DNA from: Alcanivorax sp.
Lineage (GTDB): Bacteria; Pseudomonadota; Gammaproteobacteria; Pseudomonadales; Alcanivoracaceae
Assembly (NCBI GenBank): GCA_017794945.1
Contig: CP051239.1
Coordinates: 2,594,692 to 2,658,691, forward strand
Reading direction: 5' to 3'
Length of the DNA stretch: 64,000 nt
The translations under genes were made by a program, and so were the position numbers. The stretch's first letter is position 1, and the number at the start of each line of letters is the position of its first letter. The notes under the pieces are model-generated. The model ran no database searches, was not told where the DNA came from, and saw nothing but the letters and a program-made list of their open reading frames with translations. Shown here in pieces: positions 8,412-18,633 of the stretch.

Positions 8412-9134
8412 ATGACAAGCGTGCAGGATAACCCGCCGACCATTATGATCGTGGAAGACGATGAGCGTCTCGCCGATCTCACTTGTGAATACCTTCAATC
8501 CAACGGTCTCGACGTCAGCGTGGTGAGCGACGGCGAGGAAGCCATCCGCCGCATCCGCTCCGAACAGCCGGACCTGGTGGTTCTTGATCTGATGCTTCCG
8601 GGCGCCGACGGTCTGACCGTCTGCCGGGAGGTGCGCGCCACCTTCAAGAACCCGATCCTTATGTTGACCGCACGCACCGACGACATGGATCAGGTACTGG
8701 GCCTGGAAATGGGCGCCGACGACTATGTCGCCAAGCCGGTCAAACCGCGCGTTCTGCTGGCCCGCATCCGCGCCCTGCTGCGGCGGGTGGAAACCGACAG
8801 CGAGCGCGACAGCTCGCCGTCGCGGCTGGAATTCGGCGCCCTGGTGATCGACAACTCCGCCCGGGAAGTGAGCCTGCGCGGAAAGTCGGTGGACCTGACC
8901 AGCGCCGAATACGACCTGCTCTGGCTGCTGGCCTCCAACGCCGGCACGGTGCTGTCCCGCGAGACCATCTTCGAGAAACTGCGCGGTATCCAGTACGACG
9001 GCCAGGACCGCTCCATCGACGTGCGCATTTCCCGCATCCGGCCCAAGGTCGGTGACGATCCGGAAAACCCGAAGCGAATCAAGACGGTACGCTCCAAGGG
9101 CTATCTGTTCGTTAAGGAAATGAGCAGCGGATGA
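8412..9134 (+). CDS. OmpR/PhoB-family response regulator, RstA-like
   Basis: The 240-residue regulator has a receiver domain with the acidic pocket Glu15/Asp16/Asp17, phospho-acceptor Asp59 (VVLDLMLPG) and conserved Lys108 (YVAKPV). It continues into a winged-helix DNA-binding domain (about 140-235) ending KTVRSKGYLF, typical of OmpR-type effectors. I start at ATG 8412; an upstream in-frame extension to 8301 would cross NrdR box 3 and has no good ribosome site. It is followed after 42 bases by its partner kinase. The overall pair resembles RstAB, which in enterobacteria responds to PhoPQ and envelope or pH cues. The signal here is unknown. Confidence 0.88.
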   Translation: MTSVQDNPPTIMIVEDDERLADLTCEYLQSNGLDVSVVSDGEEAIRRIRSEQPDLVVLDLMLPGADGLTVCREVRATFKNPILMLTARTDDMDQVLGLEMGADDYVAKPVKPRVLLARIRALLRRVETDSERDSSPSRLEFGALVIDNSAREVSLRGKSVDLTSAEYDLLWLLASNAGTVLSRETIFEKLRGIQYDGQDRSIDVRISRIRPKVGDDPENPKRIKTVRSKGYLFVKEMSSG

Positions 9135-9176
9135 CGGGGGCGGGCGCCTTCGCCCGCCCGCGCCAGCAGGTGTGAT

Positions 9177-10805
9177 TTGAACAGTATCTTCGTCCGAATC
9201 TACGGCGGCATCCTGGTGGCCCTGCTGATCATCGGCGCGCTCACCTATGCCGGCGTGGAGCTGGTCAACGACTATCGTTCCCAGCTGTACCGCGAGCGCA
9301 TGGCCCGCGGCACCTTCTATTTAATGGCGGAAGGCTACCGGGAACGCGCCGGCGACGACGAACGCCAGGCCTGGTCGCGTTCGCTGAGCCGCATGTTCGG
9401 CGCGCCGGTAACCCTGCGCGACGCCGGCGAGCTGGGGCTGTCCTACCGCGACGGCCTGCATCTTCAGGAAGGCCGGGTGGTGTTGCGCGGCAACCCGGAC
9501 AGCGAGCGGGTGGAGGTGCTGTTCGCGGTCCCCGATGACCCGCTCTATATACGCGCCGTGATGAGCCGTCTCTCCGAACAGCAGGCCCGCGCCACCGCCA
9601 TGCTGGTGCTCGACTATCTGCGCGCCCGTCCGGCCAACCGGCAGGACCAGGCCCTGGCCGATCTCAACCAGCACTTCGGTTACCCCCTGACGCTGCTGCC
9701 GCGCACCGAGCTGGACCTGGACGTGGAGCAGCAGCGGCGCCTGGAGCGCGACGAGGTGGTGTTCACCCTCACCGACAGCACCCGGCGCGACGCCGGCGTG
9801 CGGGTGCTGGTGCCGGTGCCCGGCGGCGAACGCATTCTGGTGATGGGGCCGCTGCATCTGTTCGATCAGTTCCCCTGGGAGTTGCTGGTGATCGCCGGCG
9901 TGGTGGCGTTGCTGCTGGTGGCGCTGTCCACCTACCTGCAGGTGCGCCCGCTGCAGACCCGCCTGCGGCGCCTGGACCGGGCGGTGAAGCGGCTGGGCAG
10001 CGGCGACCTGGGCGCCTACGCGGATATCCCCGGCAACGACCCGATCGGCCAGGTGGCGGCCACCTTCAACGGCATGACCGCGCACATCCGCCGTCTTATC
10101 GAGGCGCAGCGGGAAATGACCCGGGCGGTGTCCCACGAACTGCGCACCCCGGTGGCGCGGCTGCGCTTCGGCCTGGAGATGCTGGCCGACTGCGAATCCG
10201 CCGACGAGCGCCGCGAAAAGCTCAACGCCCTGGACCGGGACATCGAGCAGCTGGATGAGCTGATCGATGAGATCCTCACCTATGCGCGGTTGGAGGAGGG
10301 CACCCCCAACATCGAGTTCCAGCCGGTGTTCCTGCTGGAAGTGTGCGACCAGCTGATCGGTGAGCTGGAGGACATCCGCGGCGACATCCTGATCGACGCG
10401 CGCGGCTCCCGGGACCTGACCGTGGAGGGGGACCCGCGCTACCTGCACCGGATTCTTCAGAACCTGGTCACCAACGCCCTGCGGTACGCGAAAACCCGGG
10501 TGCGAATGACGGTGACCGAACAGGACGGCAACCTGATTCTGGACGTGGACGACGACGGCGCCGGCATCGCCGAGCACCAGCGCGAACGGGTCTTCAAGCC
10601 GTTCGCCCGGCTCGACAAAAGCCGCCACCGCGCCAGCGGCGGCTACGGCCTGGGGCTGTCCATCGTCAAACGCATCGTCGACTGGCACGGCGGCGACGTG
10701 GCCGTGTCGGAGAGCGACTGGGGCGGCGCCCGCTTCCGGGTTATCCTGCCCCGAGAACAACGCCGCCAGCACGTCCTTGGACGACAAAAGACAGTGAAGA
10801 GTTAA
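9177..10805 (+). CDS. Membrane sensor histidine kinase, RstB-like
   Basis: The 542-residue kinase has one TM helix at 8-27, a periplasmic sensing segment, a second TM at 235-255, a HAMP linker to about 308, and the dimerisation helix with phospho-accepting His320 in AVSHELRTPVARLR. The HATPase domain shows N-box NLVTNALRYA, DDDGAGI and GYGLGLSIV. It presumably phosphorylates the regulator just upstream. The start is TTG, supported by AGGTG seven bases before it and by the frame beginning with the TM segment. Its last codons (KTVKS and stop) are written by the AGTGAAG AGTTAAT heptads of the repeat element that begins here, so the natural C-terminus may have been rewritten by the element. Confidence 0.9.
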   Translation: MNSIFVRIYGGILVALLIIGALTYAGVELVNDYRSQLYRERMARGTFYLMAEGYRERAGDDERQAWSRSLSRMFGAPVTLRDAGELGLSYRDGLHLQEGRVVLRGNPDSERVEVLFAVPDDPLYIRAVMSRLSEQQARATAMLVLDYLRARPANRQDQALADLNQHFGYPLTLLPRTELDLDVEQQRRLERDEVVFTLTDSTRRDAGVRVLVPVPGGERILVMGPLHLFDQFPWELLVIAGVVALLLVALSTYLQVRPLQTRLRRLDRAVKRLGSGDLGAYADIPGNDPIGQVAATFNGMTAHIRRLIEAQREMTRAVSHELRTPVARLRFGLEMLADCESADERREKLNALDRDIEQLDELIDEILTYARLEEGTPNIEFQPVFLLEVCDQLIGELEDIRGDILIDARGSRDLTVEGDPRYLHRILQNLVTNALRYAKTRVRMTVTEQDGNLILDVDDDGAGIAEHQRERVFKPFARLDKSRHRASGGYGLGLSIVKRIVDWHGGDVAVSESDWGGARFRVILPREQRRQHVLGRQKTVKS

Positions 10806-10895
10806 TAGTGAATAGTTAATAGCGAACACACCTCTCAGATAGGCCCAGGCGTCCGCCGGGTTTCGCTGTTCACTATTAACTGTTCACTGTTAACT
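10793..10895. repeat. AGTKAAY heptad inverted-arm element, copy 1
   Basis: Left arm: heptads AGTGAAG, AGTTAAT, AGTGAAT, AGTTAAT and AGCGAAC in phase from 10793. Right arm: the same set in reverse complement from 10861 to 10895. The core between them is about 33 bases. The stop codon of the kinase gene lies inside the second heptad. See copies at 27166, 29547 and 58185. Confidence 0.9.
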
Positions 10896-10913
10896 CTTAT
10901 TTTCGGGGTGTGT

Positions 10914-12404
<1,491 letters not shown>

Positions 12405-12487
12405 AAGCCCGACCGAAAGTGTGATTCAGTGCACAGTTTTGATTATCATCCCCGTGCCATAAGAAGACGACCTTGGGGAAGGATCGC

Positions 12488-13588
12488 ATGCACGGACGGC
12501 TTGCCACAGTCACCGATCGACGCCAGGCGTTGCGTTTGCGCCGCCTGGCGTTTTCGTTGCTGATGGGCGGCGCCGCGCACACCCTGGTGTGCTGGCTGAT
12601 CCTGCAATGGGGGTTCTTCCGCGGCGGCGCCACGGTCTTTTACGCCCTGTTCGGCACCATCTGGGCCGGCCACCTGGGCCTGCTGCTGTTCGCCCGCACC
12701 GGCCTGAACCGGCGGCTGAACAACCCGGCGATGACCGAGCCGGTGATGATCTGGTGCATCCTCACTCTACTGGCGTCCGCGCTCTACCTGGATCAGGGCC
12801 GCCTGGCGGTGATGGCGTTCTTCTTCGCCATCCTGCACCAGGGCGTGTTCCGCGTGCGCCGCCGGCAGGTGGCGCGGGCCGCCGCCCTGGCGGTGGCCGG
12901 CTACGCCCTGGTGTTGCTCTACCTGAACGCCCGTGGCGACCTGGCGCAGCCGTTGCTGGAGGCGGGCCAGTGGCTGTTGTTTTCCCTGGTCACCCTGGCC
13001 ATGGTGCTGCTGGCCAGCGAGATCACCACCATTCGTTTGCGGCTGCGCGAGCGTAACGGCCAGCTCGCCGAGCTGCTCGAGCGGATCCAGGACCTGGCGG
13101 TGAAGGACGAGCTCACCGGCTTGTACAGCCGCCGCCACGCCATGGAGCTGCTCGCCAAGGCCTGCGGCCAGGCCCGCCGCGGGGCGTTTCTGCTGGCGGT
13201 GGGGTTCGTCGACCTGGACCACTTCAAGCGCATCAACGACCGCCACGGGCATCTGTTCGGTGACCAGGTGCTGGTGCGGTTCGCCGAGCTCACCCGCCGC
13301 TACCTGGGCGACAAGGACATGGCCGCGCGGCTGGGCGGCGAGGAGTTTCTGATCATGCTGCCGGTGATGGACATGGAGCAGGCGCTCACCAGCGTGGAGC
13401 GCCTGATGAGCGCGTTGCGCGCCCAGCGTTTCATGGCCGCGCCGGCGCTGGAAGTGACCGCCTCGGTGGGGCTCACCGTGGTCGGGCATGGCGAAAGCCC
13501 GGACGAGGTGCTGGTGCGCGCCGACCGTCTTCTTTATCAGGCCAAGGCCGCCGGCCGCGATCGGATCATCACGGCGGGTCCACCGTGA
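12488..13588 (+). CDS. Membrane diguanylate cyclase (no I-site)
   Basis: The 366-residue protein has about six TM helices in residues 20-180 followed by a short coiled coil and a GGDEF domain. The active-site loop is GGEEF (283-287), with metal/substrate residues in FVDLDHFKRINDRHGH (240-254). It should make cyclic di-GMP from two GTP. The product-inhibition RxxD site expected five residues before GGEEF reads GDKD (274-277), so the arginine is missing and feedback inhibition is probably lost. The ATG at 12488 has GGGGAAGGA upstream and is preferred over a TTG five codons earlier. Its stop overlaps the start of a sister cyclase, so the two are translationally coupled. Confidence 0.88.
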   Translation: MHGRLATVTDRRQALRLRRLAFSLLMGGAAHTLVCWLILQWGFFRGGATVFYALFGTIWAGHLGLLLFARTGLNRRLNNPAMTEPVMIWCILTLLASALYLDQGRLAVMAFFFAILHQGVFRVRRRQVARAAALAVAGYALVLLYLNARGDLAQPLLEAGQWLLFSLVTLAMVLLASEITTIRLRLRERNGQLAELLERIQDLAVKDELTGLYSRRHAMELLAKACGQARRGAFLLAVGFVDLDHFKRINDRHGHLFGDQVLVRFAELTRRYLGDKDMAARLGGEEFLIMLPVMDMEQALTSVERLMSALRAQRFMAAPALEVTASVGLTVVGHGESPDEVLVRADRLLYQAKAAGRDRIITAGPP

Positions 13589-14697
13589 ACAGCCGTTATT
13601 GGCGCCGGGCGCGCCGGCTGACGGTCAGTGAGCGGCGTCTGCTGCTTCGCCACGGTCGGTCCCTGGCGGCGGTGGCGCTGTTTCACGCGCTGCTGGTGGT
13701 GGCGCTGTGGCTGTGGGGCACGCTGGACGCCGGCGGGCTCTACGTGAGCCTGCTGCTCGGCGCGCTGGCGGTGATCACGGTGGTGTATCTGCTGCTGATC
13801 GAAACCGGCGCCACCCTGGAATGGCGGGAATCCAGCCTCTCCGTGCCGATGGCCCTGGGCCTGGTGATCGCCTTTCTGATCGCCGCGTTTCCCATGAACG
13901 AGGCGCGCATCAGCGCCATGATTCTGTTCTTCCCGCTGTTGCTACTGGTGTCGTTCCGGCTCGGCGCCCGCTCGCTGCTGTCGCTGGCGCTGCTCGCCAG
14001 CGTCGGCTACGCGCTGATGCTGGCCCTGGCGCTGGCGACGCGTGGCCTGCGGCTGAGCCTGAGCCTGGAGCTGCTGCAGTGGCTGATCTTTACCCTGGTG
14101 GCGCTGAGCTTCGCGGTGACCGGCAGCGGCGTGAACGGCCTGCGGCGCAGCCTGGCGGTAAAGAACCAGGCGCTGGCGGACGCCCTGGAACAGGTCCGTG
14201 ACCTGGCGATCCGCGATGATCTCACCGGCCTGTTCAACCGGCGCCATATTCTGGAAGTGCTGGAGCACCAGAAAGCGTTGGCGGACAACCAGATTTACCC
14301 GTTCTCGGTGTGCTACGTGGACCTGGACCATTTCAAGCGCATCAACGACGAGTACGGCCACGACATGGGCGACCGGGTGCTGCGCCAGTTCGCCGAGCAC
14401 ACCCTGGATAATCTGCGCGAGGGGGACTACCTGGCCCGGCTGGGCGGTGAGGAATTCATTCTGGTGCTGCCGCAGAGCGACCTGGCCGGCGCCGAACTGG
14501 TGGCCGAGCGGCTGCGCGAAAGCTGGGCGGCGCGCAGCTTCGAGGACCGCCGCGGGCCGCCGGCGGTGAGCCTGTCGGCGGGGGTGGCCAGCTACCGGGG
14601 CCAGGAAACCGTGGACCAGCTGCTGGGCCGCGCCGACCGTGCCCTCTACCGCGCCAAAACCGGCGGCCGCAACCGGGTCTGCCGCGAGGACCAATAA
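13585..14697 (+). CDS. Membrane diguanylate cyclase (I-site present)
   Basis: The 370-residue sister of the upstream gene starts at GTG in a GTGA overlap with its stop. Six predicted TM stretches lie between residues 28 and 180, then a GGDEF domain with GGEEF at 287-291 and VDLDHFKRINDEYGH. Unlike its neighbour it keeps an inhibitory RxxD (REGD, 278-281) exactly five residues before GGEEF. The two probably arose by tandem duplication, given the same layout and similar sequence, and then diverged in feedback control. The membrane part is not a recognised ligand-binding family, so the signal is unknown. Confidence 0.88.
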   Translation: MNSRYWRRARRLTVSERRLLLRHGRSLAAVALFHALLVVALWLWGTLDAGGLYVSLLLGALAVITVVYLLLIETGATLEWRESSLSVPMALGLVIAFLIAAFPMNEARISAMILFFPLLLLVSFRLGARSLLSLALLASVGYALMLALALATRGLRLSLSLELLQWLIFTLVALSFAVTGSGVNGLRRSLAVKNQALADALEQVRDLAIRDDLTGLFNRRHILEVLEHQKALADNQIYPFSVCYVDLDHFKRINDEYGHDMGDRVLRQFAEHTLDNLREGDYLARLGGEEFILVLPQSDLAGAELVAERLRESWAARSFEDRRGPPAVSLSAGVASYRGQETVDQLLGRADRALYRAKTGGRNRVCREDQ

Positions 14698-14700
14698 CCC

Positions 14701-15615
14701 TTAATGCGTCCCGGTGAGCAGGAACTCCAGCAGCGCCTTCTGCGCGTGCAGCCGGTTTTCCGCCTCATCCCAGACCACCGCGCGCGGGTCGTCGAGCATG
14801 TCGTGGCTGACTTCCTCGCCCCGGTGGGCGGGCAGGCAGTGCATGAACAGCGCCTCCGGGTCGGCCCGGTCCATCAGCGCCGGGTTCACCTGGTACTCGG
14901 AGAAGCGCTTGATGCGGTCGGCCTGCTCGTCTTCCTGGCCCATGGAGGCCCACACGTCGGTGACCACCAGATGGGCGCCTTTGACCGCCTCGGCGGGGTC
15001 GCGCTGCAGGGTGACCCGGTGTGAGAACGCGTCCACCAGGTCCGCCGGCGGCTCGAAGCCCTCCGGGCAGCACACCACCAGCTGGAAATCGAACTGCTCG
15101 GCGGCGTTGATGTAGCTGGCGCACATGTTGTTGCCGTCGCCCACCCAGGTCACCGTTTTACCGGCGATGCTGCCGCGGTGCTCGACGTAGGTCTGCATGT
15201 CGGCGAGCAGCTGGCAGGGGTGGAACTGGTCGGTGAGCGCGTTGATCACCGGCACCCGCGAGTGGGCGGCGAAGGCCTCCACGGTGTCGTGGTCGAAGGT
15301 GCGGATCATCACCGCGTCCACCATCCGCGACAGCACCCGGGCGGAATCCTCCACCGGTTCACCGCGCCCCAGCTGGGTGTCGCGCGGTGACAGGAACACG
15401 CTGGCGCCGCCGAACTGGGTCATCGCCACCTCGAACGACACCCGGGTACGGGTGGAGGATTTCTCGAAAATCATGCCCAGGGTCTTGCCGCGCAGGGGCT
15501 CGTGGAACTGCCCGGTGTGCAGCATGGTTTTCAGCTCCACGGCGCGCTGTATCAGATACCCCAGCTCCTTGGGCGTAAGGTCCATCAGAGTGAGAAAGTG
15601 ACGCGGGCTGCTCAT
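14701..15615 (-). CDS. argF: Ornithine carbamoyltransferase
   Basis: The 304-residue enzyme makes citrulline from ornithine and carbamoyl phosphate in arginine biosynthesis. The carbamoyl phosphate motif SSTRTR is at 53-58, HPCQ at 132-135, and the ornithine-site [11 protein letters not shown] near the C-terminus. Its ATG overlaps the argD stop (ATGA) and has AGGAG upstream, so argD-argF form a translationally coupled operon. argG (23057) and these two cover three arginine steps in one 10 kb area but on opposite strands. Confidence 0.97.
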   Translation of the reverse strand: MSSPRHFLTLMDLTPKELGYLIQRAVELKTMLHTGQFHEPLRGKTLGMIFEKSSTRTRVSFEVAMTQFGGASVFLSPRDTQLGRGEPVEDSARVLSRMVDAVMIRTFDHDTVEAFAAHSRVPVINALTDQFHPCQLLADMQTYVEHRGSIAGKTVTWVGDGNNMCASYINAAEQFDFQLVVCCPEGFEPPADLVDAFSHRVTLQRDPAEAVKGAHLVVTDVWASMGQEDEQADRIKRFSEYQVNPALMDRADPEALFMHCLPAHRGEEVSHDMLDDPRAVVWDEAENRLHAQKALLEFLLTGTH

Positions 15616-16805
15616 GGGTTCTCCTGATCACGGGCAAAGTCGCGGATCACCTGGGCCAGGGTGTCCACCAAGAAACGGAGTTCGTCGTCGTTGATCACCA
15701 GGGGCGGCAACAGCCGCACCACCGAGCCGGCGGTGACGTTGATCAGCAGGCCCGCCTCGCGGGCCCGGCCCACCAGTTCGCCGCAGTCGCGGTCGAGCTG
15801 CACGCCGATCATCAGCCCGCGGCCGCGCACGCCGGTGACCAGCGGCACGTCGGCCAGCCGGTCGCGCAGCGCCGCGCGCAGGGTCTCGCCCTTGGCGCCG
15901 ACCGCCGGGATCACCTGGTCGCTGAGCGTCTCCACCACGGTCAGCGCGGTGGCGCAGCCCAGCGGGTTGCCGCCGAAGGTGCTGCCGTGGCTGCCCGGCC
16001 CGAACAGCGCCGAGGCGGCGCCGCTCACCAGACAGGCGCCGATCGGGAAGCCGTTGCCCAGGCCCTTGGCGGTGGTCAGCACGTCGGGCCGCACGCCGTC
16101 GCCCTGGCACGCGAAATAGCTGCCGGTGCGGCCGTTGCCGGTCTGGATTTCATCCAGCATCAACAACCAGCCGTGGCGGTCGCACAACTCACGCAGGCCG
16201 CGCAGGTAGCCGTCGTCGGGCACGTTGACCCCGCCTTCGCCCTGCACCGGCTCCACCAGCACGGCGGCGATGTGGCCGGCCTGGTCGTCGGCCGCGGCGG
16301 CTTCCACCGCCGCCAGGTCGTTGTAGGGCAGGTGCTGGAAGCCTTCCACCAGCGGCTCGAAGCCTTTCTGCACCTTGCGGTTGCCGGTGGCGGACAAGGT
16401 CGCCAGGGTACGGCCGTGGAAGCTGTTCTCCATCACCAGGATGCGCGGCGTATCGCTGCCCCGGTGGTGGCCGTGCAGACGCGCCAGCTTGATCGCCGCC
16501 TCGTTGGCTTCGGCGCCGGAATTGGAGAAGAACACCTTCTCCATACCGCTCAGCGCGCACAGGCGCGCGGCCAGTTTTTCCTGGGCCGGTATCCGGTACA
16601 GGTTGGAAGTGTGCACCAGTCGCGCGGCCTGATCCGCCAGGGTGCGGGTCACCGCCGGGTGGGCGTGGCCCAGGTTGCACACGGCGACGCCGGACACGGC
16701 ATCCATAAAACGGTTGCCGTCGGCATCGTATAGCCATACCCCTTCGCCGCGCTCGAAGCTCACCGGCTGACGGGCGTAGGTGGGGATCAGAAACTGCTCG
16801 CTCAT
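15612..16805 (-). CDS. argD: Acetylornithine aminotransferase
   Basis: The 397-residue class III PLP aminotransferase converts N-acetylglutamate semialdehyde to acetylornithine. It shows [17 protein letters not shown], the PLP-contact [14 protein letters not shown] and the lysine region [15 protein letters not shown] start at [10 protein letters not shown] because the longer frame up to 17156 runs back across a terminator hairpin and the divergent hyuB gene. The ribosome site is weak. The 5' leader holds a terminator-like hairpin and a promoter overlapping a partial ARG-box-like sequence, which suggests control by transcription attenuation and perhaps ArgR. Confidence 0.95.
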   Translation of the reverse strand: MSEQFLIPTYARQPVSFERGEGVWLYDADGNRFMDAVSGVAVCNLGHAHPAVTRTLADQAARLVHTSNLYRIPAQEKLAARLCALSGMEKVFFSNSGAEANEAAIKLARLHGHHRGSDTPRILVMENSFHGRTLATLSATGNRKVQKGFEPLVEGFQHLPYNDLAAVEAAAADDQAGHIAAVLVEPVQGEGGVNVPDDGYLRGLRELCDRHGWLLMLDEIQTGNGRTGSYFACQGDGVRPDVLTTAKGLGNGFPIGACLVSGAASALFGPGSHGSTFGGNPLGCATALTVVETLSDQVIPAVGAKGETLRAALRDRLADVPLVTGVRGRGLMIGVQLDRDCGELVGRAREAGLLINVTAGSVVRLLPPLVINDDELRFLVDTLAQVIRDFARDQENP

Positions 16806-16845
16806 GGTCTTTGGCGCTGTAGGTCGATGAAGAACGCTTACAAAC

Positions 16846-16869
16846 AAAAAACGGCAGCCGAGGCTGCCG
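16846..16869 (-). terminator. Terminator-like hairpin in the argD leader
   Basis: On the minus strand an 8-base perfect stem (CGGCAGCC / GGCTGCCG, 2-base loop) is followed by six Us, 41 bases before the argD start codon. No minus-strand gene lies upstream that it could end. It is therefore best read as an attenuator or premature terminator of the argDF transcript. Confidence 0.55.
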
Positions 16870-16881
16870 CGTGGACCCTGA

Positions 16882-16910
16882 ATAATACTGAGGCCGGCGC
16901 GGGGACGCAA
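16882..16910 (-). promoter_or_regulatory. Probable argD promoter
   Basis: On the minus strand TTGCGT (16910-16905) and TATTAT (16887-16882) are separated by 17 bases. The -10 overlaps TGAATAATACTGA, which resembles half of an ArgR operator. The -35 sits in the loop of a perfect 10-base inverted repeat (16894-16903 with 16913-16922). Confidence 0.5.
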
Positions 16911-16965
16911 TTCCCGCGCCGGTATCCTGTATCCTGATCGGTGAACCGCATTTTCAGGGGGAGTC

Positions 16966-18561
16966 ATGGACCCGGTACAGCTGAGTATTTTCGCCAACCG
17001 CCTGGCGGGTATTTGTGACGAGATGGGCGCCTTGCTGCGCGCCAGCGCGCTGTCGCCCAACATCAAGGACCGGCTGGATTTTTCCTGCGCCATCTTCGAC
17101 GCCGCCGGCGGCCTCTGCGCCCAGGCCGCGCACATTCCCGTGCACCTGGGCTCCATGGCCTACGCCATGGCGGACCTGGTGGAAGGCCGCGACTGGCGCC
17201 CCGGCGACCTGCTGGTGGTCAACGACCCCTACCTGGGCGGCACCCATTTGCCCGACGTGACGGTGGTGGCGCCGGTGTTCGCCGGCGAGCGGCTGGCCGC
17301 CTTCACCGTGACCCGGGCCCACCACGCCAATATCGGCGCGCACAGCCCCGGCTCCATGCCGGTGTCGAAAACCCTGGACGAGGAAGGGCTGGTGATCGCC
17401 CCGCAATGGCTCAAGCGCGAAGGCGATTGGCAGCTGCCGCTGAGCCGCCGGCTGGCGGGGCTCGGCGAGGGCGACGCGCTGCCCCTGGACGTACCCCGGT
17501 TCGCCGATTTCGCCGCCCAGGCCAGCGCCTGCGAGGCGGGCGCCCGGCGGCTGGCGGCGCTGATCGGCGAGCGCGGCCTGGAGGCGCTGCGCGCGTCCCT
17601 GGACGCCCTCAACACCTACGGCGAGCGGCGCATGCGCCAGCGCCTGGCGGACCTGGCCGACGGCGAGTACCGCTTCAGCGACGTGATGGACGACGACGGC
17701 CAGGGGCGGTTCGACATCCCGCTGGTGGTCACCCTGCGGGTACAGGGGGACGGCGCCGAGCTGGACTTCACCGGCACCGCCGACCAGGTCAGCGGCAACA
17801 TCAACTGCCCGCTGTCGGTGGCGGCGGCCGCCGCCTACTACTGTTTCCGCTGCCTGCTGCCGGACGACGCACCGTCCTGCGCCGGCCTGTTCCGGCCGAT
17901 CGCGCTGTCGGCGCCGGCGGGCAGCCTGGTCAACGCGCGCCGCCCGGGCGCGGTGGCCGCCGGTAACGTGGAAACCAGCTCGCGGATCGTTGACGTGGTC
18001 CTGGGGGCCCTGGCCCAGGCCTTGCCGGGGGAAATTCCCGCCGCCAGCCAGGGCACCATGAACAACCTGGCCATGGGCGAGAGCGGCGAGGGCGGGGCGC
18101 GGCCCTGGGATTACTACGAAACCATGGCCGGCGGCATGGGCGGCCACCGCCACGGCGACGGCCTGGCGGCGGTGCACAGCCACATGACCAACACCCTGAA
18201 CACGCCCATCGAAAGCCTGGAAGAGTACTACCCGCTGCGGGTGCGCCGCTACGCGCTGCGCCGGGGCAGCGGCGGCGAGGACGCCCACCAAGACGGCGAC
18301 GGCATCGAGCGGGAGCTGGAATTTCTCGCCCCCGCCAGCTTCACTCTGCTCACCGAACGGCGCCGCCACCGGCCCTGGGGGCTGGAAGGGGGCGGCCCCG
18401 GCGCCGCCGGCGAGAACCGCCTGAACGGCGAGGCGCTGCCGCCCAAGTTCACCGGCCACGCCCGCCCCGGTGACCGCCTGCTGCTGGCGTCGCCGGGCGG
18501 CGGCGGTTACGGCCTTACCGAAAACGAACAAAAAAACAGGGAGATAGGTAAACTCAGTTAG
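16966..18561 (+). CDS. Hydantoinase B / 5-oxoprolinase family protein, orphan
   Basis: The 531-residue protein matches the HyuB family from end to end: DPVQLSIFANRLAGICDEMG at the start, FSCAIFDAAGGLCAQAAHIPVHLGSM, GDLLVVNDPYLGGTHLPD, RAHHANIGAHSPGSMP, and a C-terminal SPGGGGYG turn. HyuB normally works with an ATP-using HyuA partner to open hydantoin or 5-oxoproline rings or to carboxylate ketones. No HyuA gene lies on either side, so the partner must be elsewhere or the protein works alone. The ATG has GGGGGAG upstream. The gene is divergent from argD and followed closely by the Fur box of the next gene. Confidence 0.85.
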   Translation: MDPVQLSIFANRLAGICDEMGALLRASALSPNIKDRLDFSCAIFDAAGGLCAQAAHIPVHLGSMAYAMADLVEGRDWRPGDLLVVNDPYLGGTHLPDVTVVAPVFAGERLAAFTVTRAHHANIGAHSPGSMPVSKTLDEEGLVIAPQWLKREGDWQLPLSRRLAGLGEGDALPLDVPRFADFAAQASACEAGARRLAALIGERGLEALRASLDALNTYGERRMRQRLADLADGEYRFSDVMDDDGQGRFDIPLVVTLRVQGDGAELDFTGTADQVSGNINCPLSVAAAAAYYCFRCLLPDDAPSCAGLFRPIALSAPAGSLVNARRPGAVAAGNVETSSRIVDVVLGALAQALPGEIPAASQGTMNNLAMGESGEGGARPWDYYETMAGGMGGHRHGDGLAAVHSHMTNTLNTPIESLEEYYPLRVRRYALRRGSGGEDAHQDGDGIERELEFLAPASFTLLTERRRHRPWGLEGGGPGAAGENRLNGEALPPKFTGHARPGDRLLLASPGGGGYGLTENEQKNREIGKLS

Positions 18562-18566
18562 CTGTT

Positions 18567-18585
18567 AATGAGAATTGTTTTCATT
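18567..18585. promoter_or_regulatory. Fur box
   Basis: AATGAGAATTGTTTTCATT matches the AATGAGAAT/ATTCTCATT type of Fur operator and lies about 50 bases before the TonB receptor start. It suggests iron repression. Confidence 0.75.
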
Positions 18586-18633
18586 ATTGTTCCCCGCGAC
18601 TTACAAAACATACACGTCGCAGGAACCATAACG

